Positions 50,648 to 60,762 of a DNA stretch of 64,000 bases are shown in pieces. The position numbers and the translations under genes are program-made. The DNA comes from an uncultured SAR86 cluster bacterium. Lineage in GTDB: Bacteria > Pseudomonadota > Gammaproteobacteria > Magnimaribacterales > Magnimaribacteraceae. The number at the start of each line of letters is the position of its first letter. The first letter of the stretch is position 1. A model generated the notes under the pieces. The model was not told the DNA's origin. It searched no databases and saw only the letters and a list, made by a program, of their open reading frames with translations. The stretch spans positions 20,068 through 84,067 of the forward strand of contig CACAIY010000004.1 of NCBI GenBank assembly GCA_902532675.1. Reading direction: 5' to 3'.

Positions 50648-53002
50648 ATGTATAAATTTGTACCGCCTTTTGAACTTAAAGATTCTATCTTAAAGAAAAC
50701 TATAGCTTTTGGTGGCTTAGCTGCCATTTCTTCTTTTGAAAGCAATGAAGTGGTTGCTGCAGAAGAAGAGAGTAATGTCGAAGAAATAATTGTAACTGCT
50801 TCTAAAAGGGAATCTAGGATTGAAGATTTACCTATGAGCGTTCAGGCCATAACTGGAAGTAGACTTGAAAGCGCTAATGTTAATGATTTTATGGATTACG
50901 CCGAATTAATCCCTTCTTTATCATATATTCAGTACGGTCCTGGTAGATCTGCCTTTTATATTCGTGGTACGTCAGACGGTAACTTTGGTAATTTAGCTGG
51001 ACCAAATACAACAGTTGCAATGTATATTGATGAATCTCCCATCAATACAGTAGGCTTAAATCCTGACTTACATGTTTATGATATGGAAAGGATTGAGGTT
51101 CTTAATGGACCTCAGGGAACTTTATACGGTTCTAGCGCGCAAGGAGGAACAGTTAAATTAATAACAAATAAACCTCAAAGAGATGTATTCAAAGCTAGTG
51201 CTGAATTGGATTTTTCTTCTGGACAAGGAATAGATACATCAGAAAGTCTTGAAGCGTTCATTAATGTACCAATTAGTGAAAACATGGCTGCACGTGTATC
51301 TGCATACGACGTAACTGAGGGTGGCTTTATAGACTTAGTTGGAGGTACTAAAACTTTTACCGGTAGCGGCTACACAGTACCTTTAATTGAAGCTGAAGAC
51401 CATAATGAAAGTGAAGTACGAGGATTCAGAGCGTCCTTAAGAGCTTGGGTTAATGATAATCTTACGGCAACTCTTACTCATATAAATCAAGAATCTTATA
51501 CAGTAGGAAGTTGGGATCACCAACCAGATACTTTAGGTAAGTTGAAGAGTAATAAAGTTATTTCTGAATTTACTGATGATGAATGGAATCAAACAAGTTT
51601 AACTTTAGAAGGTAGTTTTAATGATACTTCCTTTACTTATGCGGGTACTTTTTTTGATAGAGATGTTAGATATCTGTGGGATTACAATGATTACGTTGAG
51701 TACTATCAATTAGATAGCACTGGCGTGAATGGTTTCGGATATGCAAGTTATTATACTTGTGATTATTATTCTTATTATTACTACGGCACTTTTGAAGGTG
51801 CTTGCAATGATCCAACAATGTGGGCTGACTATTCTCTTAATATGGAAAGAGAAACTCATGAGCTAAGGTTTGCTGGTGGTGAGGACGGAGACCAATTGCA
51901 ATGGTTAATAGGTGTTTTCTATGACAAATTAGAAAATCCTTATAAATACACATATCTATGGCCAGGTATGCAAAGTTACTACTCTGATGGAAGTTGGGGA
52001 GGAACAGGCATTTCAGGTAGAGAAGGTATCTGGTGGGAAGCAGATAATATCCGAGAAGATGAAACTAAAGCTATTTATGGTGAAGCAATTGTAGCGCTCG
52101 ATGAAAATACAGATCTAACTCTTGGCTTAAGGGCATTCGACTCGGAGATACTATTTAATGCAAAAGATGGATACTTTGGTGGATTTGGTCTTGATTATTA
52201 TGGCCATGAAGCAAATAGAACTGAGGAAGATTCTGGTATATCTCCAAAAATCGCCATATCTAGAAAGTTAGAAAATGATGCTTTAGTTTACTTTAATTAT
52301 TCTCAGGGTTATAGGCCTGCGGGAACTAATAGAACCAATAAGAATAGTGATGCAGCTCCGCTGTACTATGACTCAGATGAATTAAATAATTATGAGATAG
52401 GGTATAAGTACGCAAACTCGGATGCAACGCTCAGGTTTAATGCAGCCTTATATTTAATGGATTGGAAAGACATGCAAACGGCTGTTTATGATAGAGATTT
52501 AGCTACGATACAATTTAATACGAATATAGGTGATGCTGAAATAAAAGGACTAGAATTTGATTTGTCGTATTTAGCGCAAAATGGTTTCAATTTTATTTTA
52601 GGAGGTTCAATTATTGATCCTAAGCTTAAAGATGACTTTGTTTTAAACGGAACTGTTCAAGCAACTTCTGGTACTCAACTTGCCAATGTAGCTAAAAGAA
52701 AGTTGTCATTATCAATTAACAGAGAATTTACAGCATTTAATGGCTTAGATGGATATTTTGATTTAAATGTTTCACGCACTGGAGAAAGAAAATCATCTGT
52801 AACGAATCCTGTAGATCAGCCAAGATATACTCTTGCAAATCTTTCAACATCAATATCCTCAGATAATTGGGAGGGTGTACTTTATATTGATAATCTTACG
52901 GATCAACAGGCTGTTATCTGGGAATACCAAGGTTATAGACCTGAAACTAAATTTACAAATAGACCAAGGGAAACCGGTATAAGACTAAAGTATAAATTTT
53001 AG
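50648..53002 (+). CDS. TonB-dependent outer-membrane receptor
   Basis: 784 residues. The TonB box region is EEIIVTASKRE near 45-55, followed by a plug domain (PMSVQAITGSRLE, FYIRGTSDGNFG, MERIEVLNGPQGTLYGSSAQGG) and a beta barrel ending in a C-terminal Phe (GIRLKYKF). The N-terminal export signal is unusual: a polar start (MYKFVPPFELKDS), then FGGLAAISSFES. A Tyr-rich loop with two Cys lies near 370-385. It imports a large or scarce nutrient using energy from TonB; the ligand is unknown. A strong AGGGGAG precedes the ATG. Confidence 0.92.
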   Translation: MYKFVPPFELKDSILKKTIAFGGLAAISSFESNEVVAAEEESNVEEIIVTASKRESRIEDLPMSVQAITGSRLESANVNDFMDYAELIPSLSYIQYGPGRSAFYIRGTSDGNFGNLAGPNTTVAMYIDESPINTVGLNPDLHVYDMERIEVLNGPQGTLYGSSAQGGTVKLITNKPQRDVFKASAELDFSSGQGIDTSESLEAFINVPISENMAARVSAYDVTEGGFIDLVGGTKTFTGSGYTVPLIEAEDHNESEVRGFRASLRAWVNDNLTATLTHINQESYTVGSWDHQPDTLGKLKSNKVISEFTDDEWNQTSLTLEGSFNDTSFTYAGTFFDRDVRYLWDYNDYVEYYQLDSTGVNGFGYASYYTCDYYSYYYYGTFEGACNDPTMWADYSLNMERETHELRFAGGEDGDQLQWLIGVFYDKLENPYKYTYLWPGMQSYYSDGSWGGTGISGREGIWWEADNIREDETKAIYGEAIVALDENTDLTLGLRAFDSEILFNAKDGYFGGFGLDYYGHEANRTEEDSGISPKIAISRKLENDALVYFNYSQGYRPAGTNRTNKNSDAAPLYYDSDELNNYEIGYKYANSDATLRFNAALYLMDWKDMQTAVYDRDLATIQFNTNIGDAEIKGLEFDLSYLAQNGFNFILGGSIIDPKLKDDFVLNGTVQATSGTQLANVAKRKLSLSINREFTAFNGLDGYFDLNVSRTGERKSSVTNPVDQPRYTLANLSTSISSDNWEGVLYIDNLTDQQAVIWEYQGYRPETKFTNRPRETGIRLKYKF

Positions 53003-53005
53003 ATT

Positions 53006-53902
53006 TTAGAGTACTTCTTTTAGTTTCTTGATATATGAAGGTTTTGTCCTACAGCAACCTGCAATAATTGAAGCTCCATTTTCTACCCATTTGATTGCTT
53101 CTTCAGCGTATCTATCTTCATCAATTTCAGTAGCAGTTGAACGATGTTCTAATTCTGGTTGTTTACTAACACCTGTATTTTGATTATTTGTTAAAACTAA
53201 TTCTGGGTTTGCATATCCACCGATTGGTTTTGATGTTATTTCTTTTATTGAAGCTAATGCTTCTGTGATCATATTAGCCCCACAACAATTTATCAGATAT
53301 GCATCAGCTCTTAGATCTTTTATTTCATTACACGCGTCTACAATATTTTCTCCACTCGGCAAGAGGTTCATTCTGTTACCCATAAGAGTCCAACTTAACC
53401 AAATTTCTGCGCTAGAATTTGCAACACAAGCGAGAGCGCTTTTTGCTTCTAGTGTACTCGACATTGTTTCACAAATAATAATGTCCACTTCATTTTCTAA
53501 AATAGCAGCAATCTCTGTGTATTGTTCAATCATTTTATCTTGATCTTGAACTAAATCAGCTCGATAACTTGTTTCTAATGGGGGAAGGGAACCAGCGAGT
53601 TTAATATCTTGATTAGATTCTTTTATAGCATCCTTTCCAAGTTCTACAGATTTAATTGTTAAATCCACTAGCTCATCCGCCCTATTAACTCTTTCTAAGA
53701 GAGGCTGAGTAACAGCGTAATTATTGATAGTTATAAAGTCGCTACCTGCTTCTATATAATCTAAATGGATTTGTTTTATTTCATCAGGGTGTTCTGTTAA
53801 AGCTAAAGCAGACCAAATAGATTCGGTATGAGAAGGCACCTCAATGCCTCTATCTCTTAATTCAGTTCCTAAAGCTCCATCACCAATAATGATATTTTTC
53901 AT
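53006..53902 (-). CDS. homocysteine S-methyltransferase family protein
   Basis: 298-residue zinc-dependent methyltransferase. GDGALGTELRDRGIE at the N-terminus and zinc cysteines in NCCGANM and AGCCRTKP are diagnostic. It transfers a methyl group from a donor such as S-methylmethionine or betaine to homocysteine, forming methionine. Neighbours are MetY and a BCCT carrier, supporting use of an imported methylated donor. Its start overlaps the preceding hydrolase stop (ATGA). Confidence 0.9.
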   Translation of the reverse strand: MKNIIIGDGALGTELRDRGIEVPSHTESIWSALALTEHPDEIKQIHLDYIEAGSDFITINNYAVTQPLLERVNRADELVDLTIKSVELGKDAIKESNQDIKLAGSLPPLETSYRADLVQDQDKMIEQYTEIAAILENEVDIIICETMSSTLEAKSALACVANSSAEIWLSWTLMGNRMNLLPSGENIVDACNEIKDLRADAYLINCCGANMITEALASIKEITSKPIGGYANPELVLTNNQNTGVSKQPELEHRSTATEIDEDRYAEEAIKWVENGASIIAGCCRTKPSYIKKLKEVL

Positions 53903-54657
53903 AATACTTCTATCAAATAATCTAAAACTTTGTTCGGATCTTCAGCCATTAAGGTATGCCCCGAATCTGCAATTTGTTTAACGTCAGGATTCTTAAAGCT
54001 ATCTATTAAATCAACCGCCTTTCTAGTTGGAGTAAGATAATCATTTGAACCTAATATTAATTGTACTTTAGCGGTCACTTTCTTAGCTTTTTCAAGACCA
54101 CCTTTAAAATTACTACATGCCAATAGATCGTTGTAAATGACCCCTTTTTTTGATTGTTGCATTAATCTTCTTGTTGATTCAGTCATCCAAATTCCAGGAT
54201 TTTTATTTCTTCCTATTCGTGCTTGATGGCTATAACCCATAAAAGTTAGTATATCGATAGCTTTTTGAACATCAGATTTTGCAAATTCTAACAATTGATC
54301 ATTTACTTGCATTGGGTATGCGGTTCCTATTAAAGACATAGATTTAACTCTATGAGGCTGAGAAGATGCCATTTCTAGTGCTATAAGAGAACCCATACTA
54401 TGGCCAACAATGGAACATTTTTTAACGGAATTATTGTCTAACAATTTGAATACTTGATCTGAAAAGTCAGATATAGAAGAAATAAGTTTCCCTGAACTCT
54501 TTCCATGACCCGGTAGATCAATAGATAAAACATCTCTATTCTTTCTTAAAAAATACCTAACTGACGAGGTCCATACAGAATGATCCATGCCTGTGCCATG
54601 AATAAAGACAATTGGCTCAGAATTTTTCTTTAATTTTTTTGTTGGAAAATAATACAT
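53899..54657 (-). CDS. alpha/beta hydrolase
   Basis: 252-residue alpha/beta-hydrolase: FIHGTGMDHSVW (oxyanion), nucleophile elbow GHSMGS near residue 85-90, LGSNDYLTP with the acid residue, and His in DSGHTLMAEDP. Coupled at both ends, TAATG with metY and ATGA with the methyltransferase gene. MetX-type homoserine acetyltransferases share this fold, but at 252 residues and without MetX motifs it is not one. Role in the sulfur group unknown. Confidence 0.85.
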   Translation of the reverse strand: MYYFPTKKLKKNSEPIVFIHGTGMDHSVWTSSVRYFLRKNRDVLSIDLPGHGKSSGKLISSISDFSDQVFKLLDNNSVKKCSIVGHSMGSLIALEMASSQPHRVKSMSLIGTAYPMQVNDQLLEFAKSDVQKAIDILTFMGYSHQARIGRNKNPGIWMTESTRRLMQQSKKGVIYNDLLACSNFKGGLEKAKKVTAKVQLILGSNDYLTPTRKAVDLIDSFKNPDVKQIADSGHTLMAEDPNKVLDYLIEVL

Positions 54658-55952
54658 TATTTTCTAGTTGAATAAGTTAATGCTTCGTCTAAGTCCTCTA
54701 TAAGATCATCGCAGTCTTCTATACCAACTGATAAACGTATTGTGGATTCAGTTATTCCTGCTTTTTTTAGTGCATCAGTGCTCATTCTATGATGAGTGGT
54801 GCTTGCGGGATGTATTACCAGTGATTTAGCATCTCCAACATTGGCTAAATGTGAAAATAAATTTAATTGTTCAATAAACTTTTTGCCTGTTTCTTTATTT
54901 CCTTCTAATTGAAAAGTAAAAACAGCACCACATCCTTTAGGCAGTATATCTTTTGCTAATTTATAATCTGGATGGTTTTCTAGTTCAGGGTAACAAACAC
55001 TTTTAACAGATTGATGTGAGTTTAAAAAATCTACAATAGATCTTGTATTTTGTATATGTCTTTCCATTCTTAGGTTTAGTGTCTCAATACCCTGTAAAAC
55101 TAAAAAGGCTGTATGAGGACTCATGCAGGCACCAAAATCTCTAGCTCCTTCTTTTCTAGCTCTATTGATATAAGCAGCAGGGCCATATTCATCTACAAAG
55201 TTCATGTCATGAAAACCTTCATAAGGTTCAGTTAAAGTTTTAAATTTCGTAGAGGAGCTCCAATCAAATTTACCTCCATCAACCAAAAGACCGCCTATCA
55301 CTACTCCATGACCTGAAAGGAATTTAGTGGCTGAATGAAAAATTAGATCTGCACCCATCGAAAAGGGTTGCATTAAATAAGGAGTGGTAAAAGTAGAATC
55401 TACTAATAAAGGTATATTATTATCGTGAGCAATTTTTGATACTTTTGGTATGTTGAGAACATCTAACCCAGGGTTGCCTAAAGTCTCGCCGAATATAAGT
55501 TTTGTATTCTTTTTGATATTCTTTTTTATATCATTTGGCTTTCGTAAATCTACAAAAGTAGTATCTATACCAAATCTTGGAAGCGTGTACTCTAATAGAT
55601 TGTGACTTCCTCCATACAAGCTCTTAGAAGCTATTATATGAGATCCTTTTTCTAGAATAGTGGTAATAGCTAGAACAAGAGCAGCTTGACCACTTGCAGT
55701 TGTAATAGCTCCTATACCACCCTCTAGAGCACTAATCCTTTCTTCTAGAACAGCATTGGTAGGGTTGGTTATTCTTGAATAGACATGACCTGCACGTTCA
55801 ACATTAAATATTCCAGCTGCAGTTTCTGTATCAGGAAAAACAAATGAAGAAGTTTGATAAATAGGTGTTGATCTAGCACCAAAATCTGAATCTGGTCGTT
55901 GCCCAGCATGTAACGATAGAGTACTAGGCTTTAAGTCTTTAGGTTTTTTCAT
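54657..55952 (-). CDS. metY: O-acetylhomoserine sulfhydrylase (MetY family)
   Basis: 431-residue PLP enzyme of the Cys/Met metabolism family. It starts with [12 protein letters not shown] and has [21 protein letters not shown], the Schiff-base Lys in [12 protein letters not shown], and [14 protein letters not shown]. Length and the [14 protein letters not shown] segment fit MetY, which joins sulfide (or methanethiol) to O-acetylhomoserine to give homocysteine (or methionine). It lies 4 bases from the BCCT stop and overlaps the hydrolase start, so all four genes form one operon. Confidence 0.9.
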   Translation of the reverse strand: MKKPKDLKPSTLSLHAGQRPDSDFGARSTPIYQTSSFVFPDTETAAGIFNVERAGHVYSRITNPTNAVLEERISALEGGIGAITTASGQAALVLAITTILEKGSHIIASKSLYGGSHNLLEYTLPRFGIDTTFVDLRKPNDIKKNIKKNTKLIFGETLGNPGLDVLNIPKVSKIAHDNNIPLLVDSTFTTPYLMQPFSMGADLIFHSATKFLSGHGVVIGGLLVDGGKFDWSSSTKFKTLTEPYEGFHDMNFVDEYGPAAYINRARKEGARDFGACMSPHTAFLVLQGIETLNLRMERHIQNTRSIVDFLNSHQSVKSVCYPELENHPDYKLAKDILPKGCGAVFTFQLEGNKETGKKFIEQLNLFSHLANVGDAKSLVIHPASTTHHRMSTDALKKAGITESTIRLSVGIEDCDDLIEDLDEALTYSTRK

Positions 55953-55956
55953 GCGC

Positions 55957-57471
55957 TTATTGTATTAATTCTCGGTAAATAGATATAGCCATTAATGGAT
56001 AAATTAACATTAAGGGAAGGGAAGTTATTAAAATAATATCTAAAGCTACACTATGATCAGAGTATATAACTAATGCAGCAGGTAGGATTCCTAATATTAT
56101 TGCCCAAAATAAACGTAATTTCTTATCAGGTTCTTTATTTTCATTTGAAGTCTTCATGACATGGTATGAAATGACGTAGGACATTGAATCATATGAAGTT
56201 GTTACAAATATGATCGTAATTAAGCAAAATATAAAAACCATAAGTATTTCAAAAGATAAATTCTTTACTACAGCAATTGCTGTATCTGCATGACCATACG
56301 AATTCATGCTTTGTATGACTGAAAACTCACCTGATAGCTCAAGATTCATAGCATATCCGCCTAAAATCATATAAAAAAGCCACGTTCCAAGCGTTCCAAA
56401 GAATAACATGCCTAGAATAACTTGCCTTAAGGTTCTTCCTCTAGAAATTCTAGCAATAAATAAACCGACAAGAGGTCCAAACGCTACCCACCAAGCCCAG
56501 TAAAAGATTGTCCATTCTTCTGCGAATTGTGATTCTTCAGAGATTCCTAGTGTACTCATGTCCCAAAAATGCGTTATTGAAAAAAGCAATCCTGAAACAG
56601 ATGTTTGAATTAAGCCAACAATATCCGTTGAAAATATAATGATTAACAAGAAAACTAAAGCCAGAATAAGATTAAAATTACTTAAATTTTTAATACCTTT
56701 ATCCAATCCCCTATAAACGCTATAACCAAACAATCCCACACATAGACAGATTACTAGAATATCTAGATATAAACCCTTGTTTAAATTAAAGATTTCCGAA
56801 AATCCTGAAGAAAGCATGGGAATATAGGAGCCTATAGTTCCACCGGCTGCACCTACCGTAGCTAAGATAAAGATTAGATCTATGAAGCGACCAAATAAGG
56901 TACTTTCTATGTTTGAAATACCTAGTCCACTTAAACTTGAACTCAATCTTAGTGAGTTAAGATTATATTTGTAAAAGGCTATAGAAAGAGCAATAGCAGG
57001 AATACCATATATAGACCACGCACTAATTCCCCAATGAAATAAGCCGTAGGCTGTCGCAAGAGAAAATGATTCGGTTGAATAAGGATCGATGCCAAAAGGA
57101 GGAATTCCTACGTAATAAGACCATTCTACACCTGACCAGTAAATAATTCCTCCTCCTATACCTGAGCAAAAGAGCATACCTACCCAGCTAAGATAAGAAA
57201 ATTCTGCTGATGCTTGATTTCCGCCAAATTTATAAGTTCCAAATTTAGAAAAACACAAGAAGAGTAAGAAGAAAAAACAAAATAGAGTGAGTATTAGATA
57301 CGAAGGCCCAAATACACTGACAATTGATTTATAAGATAAATCTATTGTTCTCTTTGCAAACTCTGCGTCATAAAGGATGAAAGTGGCAATAAATAGAACA
57401 GAAAACAAACTAATTGATAAAGTTATTTTATCTACTCCTAGTTTGTCTAGCTGCCTGTTTACTACTTCCAT
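55957..57471 (-). CDS. BCCT-family betaine/carnitine/choline-type transporter
   Basis: 504-residue inner-membrane carrier, about 12 helices. The BCCT signature WTIFYWAWWVAFGPLVGLFIARISRGRT near 320-350 is clear, and the glycine-rich segment GIGGGIIYWSGVEW near 105 matches the substrate site of BetP-type carriers. It would import a quaternary or sulfonium compound (glycine betaine, choline, carnitine or DMSP). First gene of the operon with metY and homocysteine methyltransferase. A TATGCT box lies 6 bases before the ATG; leaderless mRNA likely. Confidence 0.9.
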   Translation of the reverse strand: MEVVNRQLDKLGVDKITLSISLFSVLFIATFILYDAEFAKRTIDLSYKSIVSVFGPSYLILTLFCFFFLLFLCFSKFGTYKFGGNQASAEFSYLSWVGMLFCSGIGGGIIYWSGVEWSYYVGIPPFGIDPYSTESFSLATAYGLFHWGISAWSIYGIPAIALSIAFYKYNLNSLRLSSSLSGLGISNIESTLFGRFIDLIFILATVGAAGGTIGSYIPMLSSGFSEIFNLNKGLYLDILVICLCVGLFGYSVYRGLDKGIKNLSNFNLILALVFLLIIIFSTDIVGLIQTSVSGLLFSITHFWDMSTLGISEESQFAEEWTIFYWAWWVAFGPLVGLFIARISRGRTLRQVILGMLFFGTLGTWLFYMILGGYAMNLELSGEFSVIQSMNSYGHADTAIAVVKNLSFEILMVFIFCLITIIFVTTSYDSMSYVISYHVMKTSNENKEPDKKLRLFWAIILGILPAALVIYSDHSVALDIILITSLPLMLIYPLMAISIYRELIQ

Positions 57472-57477
57472 AGATGA

Positions 57478-57502
57478 AGCATAACCTTGACTAGGCTAGA
57501 AT
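57478..57502. promoter_or_regulatory. divergent -10 boxes, BCCT operon (-) and TPR gene (+)
   Basis: Minus strand: TATGCT (57478-57483), 6 bases before the BCCT ATG. Plus strand: TAGAAT (57497-57502), 6 bases before the GTG start of the TPR gene. Neither gene has a spaced ribosome-binding site. The whole intergenic gap is 37 bases. Confidence 0.45.
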
Positions 57503-57508
57503 GTAAGG

Positions 57509-59512
57509 GTGAAAGAAGAATCAGACAATCAAGTGAGTCTAGAAACGGCCTATAAAAACGCCGGTGATTTATTAAAAAAAAATGAATTTAATTTAGCTGA
57601 AAAGCAATTATCTGAAATTCTTAAAAAATTTCCAAATGATCCTAACGCCCTAAGGTTGAGCGGCGTATCTAGTTTAGAACAGGAAAAGCCTGAAGTTGCA
57701 CTAATACCTTTACAGAAAGCGATAAGAGTAGCTCCTAAATTTCTTCAAGCACATGAAAATCTTGCCCAAGCCTGGACACAACTTGGAGACTTAAACAAAG
57801 CAGAAGTATGTTTTAAAAAATGTCTAGAATTAGATGCATCTAATTTTTCTAATTGGAAGGCTTTAGGAGATGTTCTTTCGGATCAAGGGAAAGATGAGGA
57901 AGCAGACAAGGCTTATAAGAATGCAATATCTACAGACAAGAAGTACCTTGATCTTCAAAAAGCCATGAGCCAAGTTCAAAAGGGCAATCTAGGAGAAGCT
58001 GAAAAAATATATAGAGAAATACTTTCTGATGATCCAAACAATGTAGATGCATTAAGATTGCTGGCCCTGTTAGCTTCTAGAACAGGAGCTGTTGATCAAG
58101 CTATAAACATGTTAGAAAACTGTACAAAGATAGCGCCAGACTATGCCTTAGCTTGGGAAAACCTAGCTAAGATGTATAGACAAAAAGATGATCCTGATAG
58201 CCTGCAGAAAGCTGCTTTTTGTTTTAGAAAAGCAACTGAATTGAGACCAAATTGGGCAGAAGGATGGGCAGGATTAGGGACCATGCAGACTCGTAGCTCA
58301 CAACATGAAGAAGGCATTGAATCCTATAAAAAGTCTATTGAACTTAAAACTAATCAGCCTAAAGTACATTTAAGTCTTGGTCACGTTTATAAGACTACAG
58401 GCAATCAAGAAGCTTGTATAAGTTCTTACAATGAAGCAATCAGTTTTGATAATAATTTTGGCGAGGCTTATTGGAGCTTAGCTAATTTAAAAACTTATAA
58501 ATTTAGCGGTGAAGAAATTTCAAGTATGGAAAAGAAGATAGAGTTGACTGAAGTTCCAGAAAGAGAAAAAGTACATTTCTTATTTTCTCTCGGAAAAGCT
58601 TTTGAAGATATGGGTAACTATGACGAATCTTTTGAATACTACAAAAGAGGCAATGATCTTAATAGAGGAAGAACTACATACGACCCTAAAGCTATAGAAG
58701 CTTTATCTGAAAGATTAAAGCAATTCTTCACAGAAGAAAGGTTTCAAGAAAATAAGGATTTTGGCGATAATTCAAGTGCACCTATTTTTATAGTAGGTCT
58801 TCCTAGATCCGGCTCTACACTTATAGAACAAATACTTGCTTCACATAGCAAAATAGAAGGAACTATGGAGCTCCCCAATATAATGAATATTGCAAGAAAA
58901 TTAGGGAACAGCACTAAAGATAGAACAGCCTATCCAGAAGTTATTGAAAGCTTGCAGGGCTCTGATTTAACTGATTTAGGAAAATCATTCATAGAAGAAA
59001 CGCAATTTCTTAGAACAGGCAAACAATATTTTATTGATAAGATGCCTAATAATTTTAGCCATATTGGGTTGATAAAGTTAATTCTTCCCAATGCCAAGGT
59101 CATTGATGCTAGAAGAAACCCTATGGATACTTGTTTTAGTTGTTTTAAACAACTTTTTGCAAGAGGGCAAGCCTTCACCTATGATCTATCAGAAATTGCT
59201 AGATATTATGTAAATTACGTAAATTTAATGGATCATTGGGATAAAGTTTTACCCGGTTACGTATTCAAAGTACAACATGAAGATCTTATAAACAATCAGG
59301 AAGGTGTTACTAGAGATTTAATTGATTTTTGTGAAGTAGATTTTGAATCGTCAACCTTAGAATTCTATAAAACTAAAAGGGCTGTTAAAACAGCAAGTTC
59401 TGAACAAGTAAGACAACCTATAAACACAAAAGGTGTAAACCAGTGGAAAAATTATGAATCCCACTTAAAGGATTTGAAATTCCATCTTGAATCTATAATA
59501 ACGACTTCCTAG
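57509..59512 (+). CDS. TPR-repeat sulfotransferase
   Basis: 667 residues: an N-terminal array of about ten TPR repeats (residues 10-400; e.g. ALRLSGVSSLEQEKPEVALIPLQKAI), then a PAPS-dependent sulfotransferase domain. The 5'-phosphosulfate loop is GLPRSGSTLIEQ near 430, the 3'-phosphate site DARRNPMDTCFS near 535. No signal peptide. It may sulfate a protein or small molecule recruited by the TPR part. Start GTG, the only in-frame start before the first repeat, 6 bases after TAGAAT. Confidence 0.88.
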   Translation: MKEESDNQVSLETAYKNAGDLLKKNEFNLAEKQLSEILKKFPNDPNALRLSGVSSLEQEKPEVALIPLQKAIRVAPKFLQAHENLAQAWTQLGDLNKAEVCFKKCLELDASNFSNWKALGDVLSDQGKDEEADKAYKNAISTDKKYLDLQKAMSQVQKGNLGEAEKIYREILSDDPNNVDALRLLALLASRTGAVDQAINMLENCTKIAPDYALAWENLAKMYRQKDDPDSLQKAAFCFRKATELRPNWAEGWAGLGTMQTRSSQHEEGIESYKKSIELKTNQPKVHLSLGHVYKTTGNQEACISSYNEAISFDNNFGEAYWSLANLKTYKFSGEEISSMEKKIELTEVPEREKVHFLFSLGKAFEDMGNYDESFEYYKRGNDLNRGRTTYDPKAIEALSERLKQFFTEERFQENKDFGDNSSAPIFIVGLPRSGSTLIEQILASHSKIEGTMELPNIMNIARKLGNSTKDRTAYPEVIESLQGSDLTDLGKSFIEETQFLRTGKQYFIDKMPNNFSHIGLIKLILPNAKVIDARRNPMDTCFSCFKQLFARGQAFTYDLSEIARYYVNYVNLMDHWDKVLPGYVFKVQHEDLINNQEGVTRDLIDFCEVDFESSTLEFYKTKRAVKTASSEQVRQPINTKGVNQWKNYESHLKDLKFHLESIITTS

Positions 59513-59531
59513 TTTTTTAAGAAAGTATGTA

Positions 59532-59537
59532 TACAAT
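59532..59537 (+). promoter_or_regulatory. -10 box of argG
   Basis: TACAAT, 11 bases before the argG ATG. The predicted transcript start leaves only a few bases of leader and there is no ribosome-binding site. Confidence 0.45.
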
Positions 59538-59548
59538 ACGCGCCTCTT

Positions 59549-60760
59549 ATGAGTACTAAGAAAATTAAAAAAATTGTATTGGCTTATTCTGGTGGTCTGG
59601 ATACCACAGTGATCCTACATTGGTTAAAAGACACCTATAACGCAGAAGTTATAACTTTTACGGCTGATATAGGTCAAGACCATAATCCTGATCTAGTGAA
59701 AGAAAGAGCAAATGCCATTGGTGCAAGTAAAGTCATCCTGGAAGATTTAAAGGAAGAGTTTGTTAAAGACTATGTCTTTCCAATGTTTAGGGCAAATACG
59801 CTTTATGAAGGTGAGTATTTATTGGGTACATCAATTGCTAGACCTTTAATAAGTAAGCGTATGATAGAAATAGCTGAAGAAGAGGGTGCTGACGCAATAG
59901 CTCATGGAGCAACTGGAAAAGGAAACGATCAAATTAGATTTGAGATTGGGGCTTATTCATTAAACCCTTCAATAGAAGTTATTGCTCCATGGAGAACATG
60001 GAATTTTGTTTCTAGAGCTGATTTGATTGATTACTGTAAAAAAAATCAAATCAATATAGATGCTGATCCTGATGAACCTATGTACTCAACTGATGAGAAT
60101 ATTCTACACACTTCGTATGAAGGAGAAATTCTAGAAGACCCATCTCAACCTGCGCCTGAATCAATTTGGCAGAGAACCTCATCACTAAAGGAAGCTCCTG
60201 ACGAAGAACAAGAAATTACTATAAATTTTGAAAACGGAGACCCTGTTGGTCTGGATGGTAAAGATTTAAGTTCATCCCAGGTTCTAGGTATTTTAAATGA
60301 TATTGCAGGAAACAATGGCATAGGAAGACTAGATCTCGTAGAAAATAGATTTACGGGTATGAAGTCAAGAGGGTGTTACGAGACTCCTGGAGGAACTATT
60401 CTAATCAAAGCGCATAGAGCTATTGAATCTTTATGCTTAGATGCACAAACTGGCCACTTAAAAGATGAATTAATGCCTAAATACGCTCAATTAATTTATG
60501 ACGGGTTTTGGTGGAGTCCTGAAAGAGAAGCACTACAAGCTTTTATTGATAAAACTCAACAATATATAACTGGCTCTGTGAAATTAGGACTGTACAAAGG
60601 TAATATAATCGTAAAAGAAAGAACTTCCCCTTACAGTCTTTACGACTCAAAAATAGTTACTTTTGAGGATGATCAGAATACTTACAATCAAGCTGATGCT
60701 ACAGGCTTTATTAAGATTAATTCTTTAAGATTAAAAGCAAACGCTAAAAGAAAGAAATAA
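59549..60760 (+). CDS. argG: argininosuccinate synthase
   Basis: 403-residue cytoplasmic enzyme joining citrulline and aspartate with ATP in arginine synthesis. The ATP loop AYSGGLDTT (near 12-20), [26 protein letters not shown], and [13 protein letters not shown] are unmistakable. The length fits the short (about 400) form. It stands alone with its own promoter and almost no leader. It converges with the ferredoxin reductase gene with only 2 bases between; AAATCT-N7-AGATTT across the junction is a weak hairpin. Confidence 0.96.
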   Translation: MSTKKIKKIVLAYSGGLDTTVILHWLKDTYNAEVITFTADIGQDHNPDLVKERANAIGASKVILEDLKEEFVKDYVFPMFRANTLYEGEYLLGTSIARPLISKRMIEIAEEEGADAIAHGATGKGNDQIRFEIGAYSLNPSIEVIAPWRTWNFVSRADLIDYCKKNQINIDADPDEPMYSTDENILHTSYEGEILEDPSQPAPESIWQRTSSLKEAPDEEQEITINFENGDPVGLDGKDLSSSQVLGILNDIAGNNGIGRLDLVENRFTGMKSRGCYETPGGTILIKAHRAIESLCLDAQTGHLKDELMPKYAQLIYDGFWWSPEREALQAFIDKTQQYITGSVKLGLYKGNIIVKERTSPYSLYDSKIVTFEDDQNTYNQADATGFIKINSLRLKANAKRKK

Positions 60761-60762
60761 AT

